DNA of 64,000 bases from an uncultured Bacilli bacterium (GTDB taxonomy: Bacteria > Bacillota_I > Bacilli_A > RF39 > UBA660): NCBI GenBank assembly GCA_934098435.1, contig CAKOOV010000008.1, positions 5,126-69,125 on the forward strand. The letters run 5' to 3'. A program made the position numbers and the translations under genes. Positions within the stretch are counted from its first letter, which is position 1, and each line of letters begins with the position of its first letter. A model generated the notes under the pieces. The model did no database searches, was not told the origin of the DNA, and saw nothing but the letters and a program-made list of their open reading frames with translations. This document shows, in pieces, positions 35,428-43,572 of the stretch.

Positions 35428-38400
35428 ATGAAGAAGAAAATTAATAATAAGGGTTTTACTTTAATAGAATTACTTGCTATTATTGCTATTACAGCGATAA
35501 TACTTGGTGTTGGTACTTATGGTATTATTGATTTGGTTAATAAGTCTAATGAAAAGAGTTCTTTAATTAGTGAAACTAGTATTAAGGAGAGTGCTAGTTT
35601 ATATGCTGATGAAGCTGGTGATAGTTTATGGGTTGATCCTGGTAATGGTGATTATAAATATTATTGCGTAACTATTGATGAACTTATTAATAAGGGTATT
35701 ATTAAGAAAAATGCTAAACTTCCTAAGGGTATAGATAAATATAATTATGTTTCGGTTAAGAAAAATAAGGTTACTTTTGTTAAGGGTGAATCTTTAATAA
35801 TAAAAGATGCACTTGATGGTAGCGCCGATGCTAATGCATGTGTTGGAAATATTATTAAAGAAGAAATAAAAAGCGCTCCTAAAGAAAAAAATGTTACTAG
35901 TTATACTGATGAAATTGTTAGTGTTTTTGATGATTTGGTTGGTGAATCTAAAATTATTGATAAAACTTGTTATTTTAATAAAGATAGTTCTTCAATAGCT
36001 AGAGATGATGAGCATAAAGGTGATTTTGATAAGTCTTCAAATACTTGTTCAATAAAGGGATTAGATGATGAGACAATTTATTATTATAAAACTTGTATGA
36101 CGACAGAAAAGGGTTCTATTATTTGCTCTGATTCTTATAGTACTAGTACGGCTTCATTTGTTAGTCCTGAATTTTCTACAAAAGATGATACTATTACAGT
36201 TAAATATAAAGATGATAATGTAAAAGAACCTTACCATTATTTTAAATCTAATGTTGATGGTACTAGTGATAAGAATGTTAGTGAGTGTGTACTTGGTAGT
36301 GATAATAAATTTACTTGTAGTGGTAGTACTAGTAATATTACTAAGGATAAGTGGTATAAGGTTAATGAAAATGAAGTTAAGATTACTTATAAAGATAATG
36401 AAATTAAGAATGGTAATATTACTGCTAGAATAATGGATGGTACTGGTAATTATAAAGATAATGATAAGAAGTTTAATTTGTACCGAATTGTATTTAAGAA
36501 GGGTAATGCTGATAAAATTAATAATGGTACTAATGATATTACTAATATTTGTTTGAATGATATTGATAAGAAATGTAGTATTAAATCTCCTAGTATTAGT
36601 AAAGATGGTTATACAATAGTGGGATGGAATACTGATAGTAGTGCTAGTGATAGTATATGGAAGGTAAATACTTCTAAGGATATTGATGGTAGTAATACTT
36701 ATTATCCTATTATTAAAAGTAGAGTTAATATTAAACTTAATGCTAATGGTGGTAGTGTAACTAAAGAAACTTCAAAAGGTGGTACATATACTACTGATTC
36801 TTCTGGTATTATTAGTAGAAATGGTAAAGACATTTTCCATACTATTAATTATGGTGAAAAGATGAATAGTAGTGGTCTTGCTAATTATAATAATAAAGAT
36901 TATTTATATATTACTAGAAATGATGCTATTGTTACTAAGAATAAGGAATGGATTTGTTTAAGCGGATGTACTACTAGTGGAAAAGAATATAGTCAATATG
37001 AGGCATATAGTTCTGATGATTTTTGTGATGCAAAGGATAAGAGTTGTACTGTAGTACTTGGTGTTAATTGGAAAACTAAGAATTATACTTTGATTTATGA
37101 TAATAATGGTGGTAGTGGATGTACTAGTAAATCAATAACTTATGACGAGGAATATGGTACTTTATGTACTCCTAGCAGAAGTGGTTATGCTTTTGTAGGT
37201 TGGTTTGATAGTAATTATAAGGATAGTCCTCTTAATTATTATGCTGATACTTATAGTGATTTAAAGAATGCTTTTGGTTATGATGCTAATCTTTTATATA
37301 AACATTATTTTGAATATGGTTTAAAAGAAGGTAGGAGAATATCTCAGTATATATCTTCAGATAAATATAATACAGAAGGTAATAAAACTATATATGCTGG
37401 TTGGAAGAGTGTAGTTTATAAAATTAATTATAATGCTAATGGCGGCAGTGGTACTATGGAAAGTGATAATGCTGAATTTGGTACTAATGTTACTATTAAG
37501 AGTAATAGCTTTACAAGAGATGGTTATACTTTTGCAGGTTGGACTACAAAGAGCGATGGAACTGATGATGGCTATGGATGGACTAATTGGAGTGGTACTT
37601 GGAACTATGTTGATGGTCAAAATGGTATAGCGGAAAATAAGCTTGAATTATATGCTATGTGGAAAAAGAATAATGTTTATATTAAACTTAATGCAAATGG
37701 TGGTAGTGTAACAAAAGAGACTTCGAAAGGTGGTACATATACTACTGATTCTTCTGGTATTATTAGTAGAAATGGTAAAAATATTTTCCATACTATCGGC
37801 TATGGTGGTAATCTTGGTTCTGATGGGTTGGCTAATTATAATAACAAGGATTGGTTATATATTACATTGACGGGATTTACTACTAATAAAAATCAAGAGT
37901 GGATTTGTTTAAGTGGATGTACTACTAGTGGAAAAGTATATAGTCAATATGAAGTGTATAGTTCTGATGATTTTTGTGATGCTAAAGAGAATAATTGTAC
38001 TGTAGTACTTGGGGTTAATTGGATAGGAAAACAATATACTATTAGTTATAATGCAAATGGTGGAACTGGTACTATGCCTTCTGATAATGTATCAACTAAT
38101 GGTAATGCTACTATTAAATCTAATGCATTTTCAAGAGTTGGTTATACATTTGCTGGTTGGACGACAAAAAGCGATGGAACAGATGATGGCTATGGATGGA
38201 CTAATTGGAGTGGTACTTGGAAATATGATAATGGTCAATATGGTATAGCGGAAAATAAGCTTGAATTATATGCTATGTGGAAAAGAAATACTTATACTAT
38301 TAGTTATAATCCTGGTTATACTGATTTGAATACTTGCTATAATATGTGTAAGAGTGAAAAAGATCAAGTGTCTTGTGGTGATAGGTGTGATGAATCTGCT

Positions 38401-39969
38401 GAACCGTATGATGCTGGGAAGATGGATTCTGATACTGTATCTAGTGGTAGTAGTGTAACTATTAAGAATAATACTTTTGTTAGAAATAGTTATACTTTTG
38501 CTGGATGGACTACTAATAGTGATGGAACTGATGATGGCTATGGTTGGACTGGTTGGAGTGGTACTTGGAATTATGATAATGGTCAATATGGTATTAATAA
38601 TAATAGGTTAGTGTTATATGCTAGATGGAATATTAAGGCTTATACTATTAGTTACAATGCTAATGGTGGTAGTAATGCTCCTGGTAATCAGAGTAAAATA
38701 GAAAATAAAAGTATTAATTTATCTAGTAGTAAACCTACTAGAACTGGTTATACTTTTGTTAATTGGAATACTAAAAAGGATGGTAGTGGAACTACTTATA
38801 AGGCTGGTGCTTCTTATAATAGTAATGCTGATTTGACTTTATATGCTCAGTGGAGAATTAATAAGGTATATATTAAGCTTGATGCTAATGGTGGTAACGT
38901 AAGAAGTAGTACTACTTATGGTAGTTGTAGTACTAGTAATAATATTATTGGTTGTAGTTGGAATAATCCTAAAGATATATTTCATACTATTAATTATGGA
39001 GATTCTTTAAATAGTGCTGGTCTTGCTAATTATAATAATCCTGAATATTTATATATTACAAAAGATGGTTATTTTGCATACGCTAGTGAGGCTTGGATAT
39101 GTGATTCTAATAGTGGATGTAGTACTGTTGGTAAAACTTTTGATCAGGATACGGCATATAAAGCTAGTGATTTCTGTGATGCATCAGGTGGAGATTGTAC
39201 AGTAACTCTTAAGGTTAATTGGAAAACAATTAATAAAACTATTAATGATTGGAGATGTCATGATAAGTATTCTTACTTTATTACTTATTGTGAGCCTAAT
39301 TATATGTGTGAATATACTAAGATTGCTTATAAAGAAAATGGTAAATCATATGTTAAGTATGTTAATGGAAAGATAGATAGTAGTACTTCTTTAAATAATA
39401 GTTCTTGTTTCTTAGATTCTATTAATGATTATAGGTGTAATACTGATGGTAAATATTATATTACTACATGTAGTGAAACTACTTGTAATTATACGGAATT
39501 TAATGGTAGTTCTACTTCTGGAACTGTTGATAGAGATACATTGAAGGAGTGTGCTCCGGATACTAAGACAATGTATGTTACTTCATCAAATGGAGTAAAC
39601 TGTCGTTATGGTGTTGGAACTTCATATGGTATTGCTGTGGCCTATAGTTGTGGTGCTGCTTTAACTGTTAATGTAAATGCTACTAATGGATGGTATTATG
39701 TAACAAATGATGGATGTTACTCGGTTGGAAGTGCTTTGTCTTCAAGTAAACCTAGTAGTTGCGCTGGTTCTAGTGGTGGCGGAACAAGTGGTGGCTGTAA
39801 AAAAATTGTGAAATGTATTACTTCTGCTGGCTCTGATGCTCAGTGTCGTAGTAAGATTAGTTCCTTAGGTGGTTCTTATGCGGGTTATAATGGTAAAGGT
39901 GATTGTATAGGTAACTTCTGCCGTAGTTCTTGTCCTAGTGGTTCTGTTGAGACTGGAGGCTTTTATTAG
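35428..39969 (+). CDS. Large pilin-type surface protein with InlB B-repeats
   Basis: 1513 residues. The N-terminus KINNKGFTLIELLAIIAITA is a class III/type IV prepilin leader (cleavage after Gly, then Phe and Glu5), followed by ~90 pilin-like residues. From ~440 to ~1160 there are about seven Listeria-Bacteroides (InlB B) repeats of the form TISYNANGGSG ... GYTFAGWTTKSDG ... LYAMW. Then a Cys-rich region, an SH3b-like part (VNCRYGVGTSYGIAVAYSCG) and a Gly/Cys-rich end. A surface adhesin or giant minor pilin is likely (inference). It shares a ~900-base segment with the pilin at 40490. RBS is weak (GGGG). Confidence 0.85.
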   Translation: MKKKINNKGFTLIELLAIIAITAIILGVGTYGIIDLVNKSNEKSSLISETSIKESASLYADEAGDSLWVDPGNGDYKYYCVTIDELINKGIIKKNAKLPKGIDKYNYVSVKKNKVTFVKGESLIIKDALDGSADANACVGNIIKEEIKSAPKEKNVTSYTDEIVSVFDDLVGESKIIDKTCYFNKDSSSIARDDEHKGDFDKSSNTCSIKGLDDETIYYYKTCMTTEKGSIICSDSYSTSTASFVSPEFSTKDDTITVKYKDDNVKEPYHYFKSNVDGTSDKNVSECVLGSDNKFTCSGSTSNITKDKWYKVNENEVKITYKDNEIKNGNITARIMDGTGNYKDNDKKFNLYRIVFKKGNADKINNGTNDITNICLNDIDKKCSIKSPSISKDGYTIVGWNTDSSASDSIWKVNTSKDIDGSNTYYPIIKSRVNIKLNANGGSVTKETSKGGTYTTDSSGIISRNGKDIFHTINYGEKMNSSGLANYNNKDYLYITRNDAIVTKNKEWICLSGCTTSGKEYSQYEAYSSDDFCDAKDKSCTVVLGVNWKTKNYTLIYDNNGGSGCTSKSITYDEEYGTLCTPSRSGYAFVGWFDSNYKDSPLNYYADTYSDLKNAFGYDANLLYKHYFEYGLKEGRRISQYISSDKYNTEGNKTIYAGWKSVVYKINYNANGGSGTMESDNAEFGTNVTIKSNSFTRDGYTFAGWTTKSDGTDDGYGWTNWSGTWNYVDGQNGIAENKLELYAMWKKNNVYIKLNANGGSVTKETSKGGTYTTDSSGIISRNGKNIFHTIGYGGNLGSDGLANYNNKDWLYITLTGFTTNKNQEWICLSGCTTSGKVYSQYEVYSSDDFCDAKENNCTVVLGVNWIGKQYTISYNANGGTGTMPSDNVSTNGNATIKSNAFSRVGYTFAGWTTKSDGTDDGYGWTNWSGTWKYDNGQYGIAENKLELYAMWKRNTYTISYNPGYTDLNTCYNMCKSEKDQVSCGDRCDESAEPYDAGKMDSDTVSSGSSVTIKNNTFVRNSYTFAGWTTNSDGTDDGYGWTGWSGTWNYDNGQYGINNNRLVLYARWNIKAYTISYNANGGSNAPGNQSKIENKSINLSSSKPTRTGYTFVNWNTKKDGSGTTYKAGASYNSNADLTLYAQWRINKVYIKLDANGGNVRSSTTYGSCSTSNNIIGCSWNNPKDIFHTINYGDSLNSAGLANYNNPEYLYITKDGYFAYASEAWICDSNSGCSTVGKTFDQDTAYKASDFCDASGGDCTVTLKVNWKTINKTINDWRCHDKYSYFITYCEPNYMCEYTKIAYKENGKSYVKYVNGKIDSSTSLNNSSCFLDSINDYRCNTDGKYYITTCSETTCNYTEFNGSSTSGTVDRDTLKECAPDTKTMYVTSSNGVNCRYGVGTSYGIAVAYSCGAALTVNVNATNGWYYVTNDGCYSVGSALSSSKPSSCAGSSGGGTSGGCKKIVKCITSAGSDAQCRSKISSLGGSYAGYNGKGDCIGNFCRSSCPSGSVETGGFY
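38641..39543 (+). repeat. Segment duplicated at 40934-41833
   Basis: About 900 bases encoding one InlB-type repeat, the KVYIKLDANGG region and the Cys-rich RCHDKYSYFITYCEPN region; nearly identical to the second copy, especially in its last 300 bases, which suggests recent gene conversion. Confidence 0.9.
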
Positions 39970-39971
39970 AA

Positions 39972-40394
39972 ATGGTGGATATTAGTAAAAAAATTAAAGT
40001 GTTATATTTATGTATTTTTGTTATTTTATTGGTAATGATTGGCTTATTGACTTTTGTTTTTATTAAAAAACAAGGAACTAAATTAGATGATAAAAACTAT
40101 GATACTTGGAGTTATATAAAATATGAAACTTATGATAATAATGGTAATAAGATAGATATTCCTTATGATATGGCTCCTTTTACACTTACATTTCGTGATG
40201 ATAAAGTAGATGTTTGTTATGAAAAATGTTATACTAATAATTATACAAAAAAAGATGATATATTAACTATTAATAATTCTGATTATTTTTCTGGGGTTTT
40301 TAAGGTTTCTTATGAAAATGATATGATGCTTTTAAAAGAAGATTCAGGAGAATTTGGCAGTACAGTATATTATTTTGAAAAACCATTAGGATAA
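39972..40394 (+). CDS. Small membrane-anchored protein
   Basis: 140 residues, two bases after the giant pilin-type gene. One N-terminal helix (VLYLCIFVILLVMIGLLTFVF) and an extracytoplasmic domain with a Cys pair (VCYEKCYT), beta-rich in character (FTLTFRDDKVD, VYYFEK), a little like small lipocalin-type domains. A strong terminator follows, so it ends the transcript that includes the upstream surface protein. Possibly an accessory or chaperone for it. No family recognised. Confidence 0.75.
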   Translation: MVDISKKIKVLYLCIFVILLVMIGLLTFVFIKKQGTKLDDKNYDTWSYIKYETYDNNGNKIDIPYDMAPFTLTFRDDKVDVCYEKCYTNNYTKKDDILTINNSDYFSGVFKVSYENDMMLLKEDSGEFGSTVYYFEKPLG

Positions 40395-40408
40395 TAATAA
40401 TTATATTT

Positions 40409-40450
40409 GACTATTAACATTTGTTTTGTTAATAGTCTTTTCTTTTTTTA
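40409..40450 (+). terminator. Intrinsic terminator
   Basis: GACTATTAACA (40409-40419) / TGTTAATAGTC (40427-40437), 11-bp perfect stem, T-rich tail. Confidence 0.85.
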
Positions 40451-40489
40451 AAAAATATATTATAATTAATTTTAGGATAGGTGTTATAT

Positions 40490-42160
40490 ATGAAAAGGAT
40501 TAATAATAAGGGTTTTACTTTAATAGAGTTACTTGGTGTTATTGCTATTACAGCAATAATACTTGGTATTGGTACTTATGGTATTGTTAATTTGGTTAAT
40601 AAGTCTAAAGAAAAGAGTTCTTCAATTAGCGAGACTAGTATTAAAGAGAGTGCTAGTTTATATGCTGATGAAGCTAGTGATAGTTTGTGGATTGATCCTG
40701 GTAATGGTGATTATAAATATTATTGTGTAACCATTGAGGAACTTATTAATAAGGGTATTATTAAGAAAAATGCTAAACTTCCGGATAATATTAATAAGAG
40801 TAATTATATTTCTATTAAAAAGGATAAGGTTTCTTTAGTTAAGAGTGAACCTGTTATATTGGGTGATAATGCTGATGTTAATAGTAATGACTATAAGGTT
40901 TGTGTTAATAAGGAAATAGAAGAAAATAATTTATATACTATTAGCTATAATGCTAATGGTGGTAGTAATGCTCCTGGTGATCAGAGTAAAATAGAAAATA
41001 AAAGTATTAATTTATCTAGTAGTAAACCTACTAGAACTGGTTATACTTTTGTTAATTGGAATACTAAAAAGGATGGTAGTGGAACTACTTATAAGGCTGG
41101 TGCTTCTTATAATAGTAATGCTGATTTGACTTTATATGCTCAGTGGAGAATTAATAAGGTATATATTAAGCTTGATGCTAATGGTGGTACTGTTAGGGGT
41201 AGTACTACTAATGGCAGCTGTAGTACTAGTAATAATGTTATTAATTGTTCTTGGAATGATGATGAGGTATTTCATACTATTGATTATGGTGATTCTTTAG
41301 ATAGTGCTGGTCTTGCTAATTATAATAATCCTGAATATTTATACATTACAAGAGATAATTATTTTGTTTATTCTAGTGAGGCTTGGATATGTGATTCTAG
41401 TAGTGGATGTAGTACTGTTGGTAAAACTTTTGATCAGGATACGGCATATAAAGCTAGTGATTTCTGTGATGCTTCAGGTGGAGACTGTACTGTAACTCTT
41501 AAGGTTAATTGGAAAACAATTAATAAGGCTATTAATGATTGGAGATGTCATGATAAGTATTCTTACTTTATTACTTATTGTGAGCCTAATTATATGTGTG
41601 AATATACTAAGATTGCTTATAAAGAAAATGGTAAATCATATGTTAAGTATGTTAATGGAAAGATAGATAGTAGTACTTCTTTAAATAATAGTTCTTGTTT
41701 CTTAGATTCTATTAATGATTATAGGTGTAATACTGATGGTAAATATTATATTACTACATGTAGTGAAACTACTTGTAATTATACGGAATTTAATGGTAGT
41801 TCTACTTCTGGAACTGTTGATAGAGATACATTGGGAGAGTGCGTAACACAAGAACATACGCATGTATGGAAAGCAAGGGGAATTAGAAAATTTGCTATAG
41901 GACAATCAACACAATTTACTTGTGGCAATTATCACAGTTATGGATTTGCTGTTTATTGTAGTGTTTGCGGTATGTCAAAAGATTATTATAATAGTCATGT
42001 TGCTAAGATTGGTGAGAAATTTGTTTGCCCTGACTATCCGTATGGAATTCCTAATGGATGGAAAATATATGATGATTGTGCTATTACTACTAGAAGTTCA
42101 TTACAAAATATTAGCGGTGGTAGAAATAGCTTTGACGAAACTACTAAAAATTCTTGTTAG
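40490..42160 (+). CDS. Second pilin-type surface protein with one InlB repeat
   Basis: 556 residues from ATG 40490 (GGATAGGTG upstream). The first ~125 residues (RINNKGFTLIELLGVIAITA onward) are nearly identical to the protein at 35428, including DPGNGDYKYYCVTI. Instead of seven repeats it has about one InlB B-repeat, then the same Cys-rich region. The C-terminal ~100 residues are different: HTHVWKARG, FTCGNYHSYG, VYCSVCGMSK, a possible metal-binding His/Cys domain. So the pair share stalk parts and differ at the tip. Probably exported through a type IV pilus or competence pseudopilus machinery not in this window. Confidence 0.85.
   Translation: MKRINNKGFTLIELLGVIAITAIILGIGTYGIVNLVNKSKEKSSSISETSIKESASLYADEASDSLWIDPGNGDYKYYCVTIEELINKGIIKKNAKLPDNINKSNYISIKKDKVSLVKSEPVILGDNADVNSNDYKVCVNKEIEENNLYTISYNANGGSNAPGDQSKIENKSINLSSSKPTRTGYTFVNWNTKKDGSGTTYKAGASYNSNADLTLYAQWRINKVYIKLDANGGTVRGSTTNGSCSTSNNVINCSWNDDEVFHTIDYGDSLDSAGLANYNNPEYLYITRDNYFVYSSEAWICDSSSGCSTVGKTFDQDTAYKASDFCDASGGDCTVTLKVNWKTINKAINDWRCHDKYSYFITYCEPNYMCEYTKIAYKENGKSYVKYVNGKIDSSTSLNNSSCFLDSINDYRCNTDGKYYITTCSETTCNYTEFNGSSTSGTVDRDTLGECVTQEHTHVWKARGIRKFAIGQSTQFTCGNYHSYGFAVYCSVCGMSKDYYNSHVAKIGEKFVCPDYPYGIPNGWKIYDDCAITTRSSLQNISGGRNSFDETTKNSC
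40934..41833 (+). repeat. Second copy of the 38641-39543 segment
   Basis: Paralogue-to-paralogue duplication described above, ~900 bases. Confidence 0.9.
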
Positions 42161-42171
42161 AGGTGATATTA

Positions 42172-42615
42172 ATGAATAAGAAAAGGGTATTAATAATTTT
42201 ATTAATTATAATTATTGTTTTGATAATTGGTATGGTATTGTTTATTAATAAAAAAGATAATGATTGTAAGGAATGTCATACTGAATATGTTGAAAGTGTT
42301 GGTACTACAAAGGAAATTAATTTACTTGATAATATGAATATGGAAAAGTATGTATATGATAATTATGTTTTTACTGATATGTATGTTATATGTTCTTCTA
42401 ATAAAAGTGAATTTGATGGATATGTTATGAATTTAAATTCTAATACTAATAAAGATCTTAGATTAAAGATTACATTATTTGATAAAGATAATAAGGAAAT
42501 ATATTCTTTTAAGACTGAAATTTATGAGTTGGAATTTGGTAAGAAGAGGGATTTCTTTTCACAAATTAATAAAGATATTAGTAATGTATATAGTTTTAAA
42601 GTAGAAGAGTATTAA
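42172..42615 (+). CDS. Membrane-anchored protein with extracellular beta domain
   Basis: 147 residues. A Lys-rich start and a long helix (VLIILLIIIIVLIIGMVLF) are followed by CKECHTEYVES and a domain with NLNSNTNKDLRLKITLFDKD, which resembles the FxLYD/DUF-type beta sandwiches found in Firmicute surface proteins (weak likeness). The gene starts 11 bases after the second pilin gene with RBS AGAGGTGA and is followed by a hairpin (TAGAAGAGT 42602-42610 / ACTCTTCTA 42618-42626). Function unknown. Confidence 0.75.
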   Translation: MNKKRVLIILLIIIIVLIIGMVLFINKKDNDCKECHTEYVESVGTTKEINLLDNMNMEKYVYDNYVFTDMYVICSSNKSEFDGYVMNLNSNTNKDLRLKITLFDKDNKEIYSFKTEIYELEFGKKRDFFSQINKDISNVYSFKVEEY

Positions 42616-42774
42616 AAACTCTTCTATTCTTTTTTGAATTTTTATTGCTAAAATTTGTTTTATATGTTATGATGATTATAGTATAGAAAGTAGGGAAAAA
42701 ATTATATATTGTATATTTGGTATGGTATTTACTTTTATTATATGAAATGTTAAGATATATTTATGGAGGATTGT

Positions 42775-43443
42775 ATGGGAAAGAAAAATACTGGTTTAGT
42801 AATTTTAATTATTATATTATTTCTTTTGATTATTTGTTTAGGTGGATACATTGTATATGATAAAGTTTTTAGTGATAAAATTGATGATGGTGTTACTGAT
42901 AAAAATGATAATAATATAGATGGTAATGGTAATACTAATGTTACTGATGAGCAGGATAATAATAATGTTAATAAAAATGATAATAAGTCTTCAGTAAATG
43001 TATCTGATGTAATAAATGATTATAAAAAAATATTAAAAGAAAAGAAAAATTCTAATTATTATTTATATGATATGAATAGTGATGGTATTCCAGAGTTATT
43101 TATTGTTAGTGGTGATAGTGAAGATTCTAAAGAAATATTTGTTTATACTTATAATGATAATCCAAATCTTAAGTATGCTGATGATATTATTAGTGTTGGT
43201 GATTTTGGATGTGGACATAGTAATATTTATTTGTCGAATGATGGTCAACTAGTGATATTTTTTGCACATATGGGGTATCAGCATTATACTTACTATAAAT
43301 TAGAAAATGATTGGCTTGTTAGAACTTATTATTCTGGTGATGAATATATAGAAGCTGGTAATGAATACAGGGCACCTGCAAATACTAAAGAAATGATAAC
43401 TGTATCTAGTAGTGATTTGTCATTACTTGATAATTATAAATAA
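42775..43443 (+). CDS. Membrane-anchored protein with EF-hand-like motif
   Basis: 222 residues from ATG 42775 (ATGGAGGA upstream). One N-terminal helix (LVILIIILFLLIICLGGYIVY), a disordered Asp/Asn spacer, then a ~140-residue outer domain beginning YYLYDMNSDGIPELFIVSG, a calcium-binding-type loop (D-x-N-x-D-G-x-x-E-L) as in VCBS/FG-GAP proteins. The rest is beta-rich. A terminator (AAAGAAATAA...TTATTTCTTT near 43454-43480) follows. Likely a surface protein of the same locus. Confidence 0.75.
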   Translation: MGKKNTGLVILIIILFLLIICLGGYIVYDKVFSDKIDDGVTDKNDNNIDGNGNTNVTDEQDNNNVNKNDNKSSVNVSDVINDYKKILKEKKNSNYYLYDMNSDGIPELFIVSGDSEDSKEIFVYTYNDNPNLKYADDIISVGDFGCGHSNIYLSNDGQLVIFFAHMGYQHYTYYKLENDWLVRTYYSGDEYIEAGNEYRAPANTKEMITVSSSDLSLLDNYK

Positions 43444-43572
43444 ATTGTTTTTTAAAAGAAATAATGTTTTGTTATTTCTTTTTTTACATTTATTGTATAT
43501 TATTTTGTTATTTTATTTATTTATATAGCAAAAATTGTCTAAAAATGTTATAATTAGTATGAGGTAGAAGAT

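Noticed and set aside
35428..39969. CRISPR-like or satellite array
   Set aside because: The repeats are coding InlB B-repeats of about 60-80 residues with divergent copies, not short identical spaced repeats.
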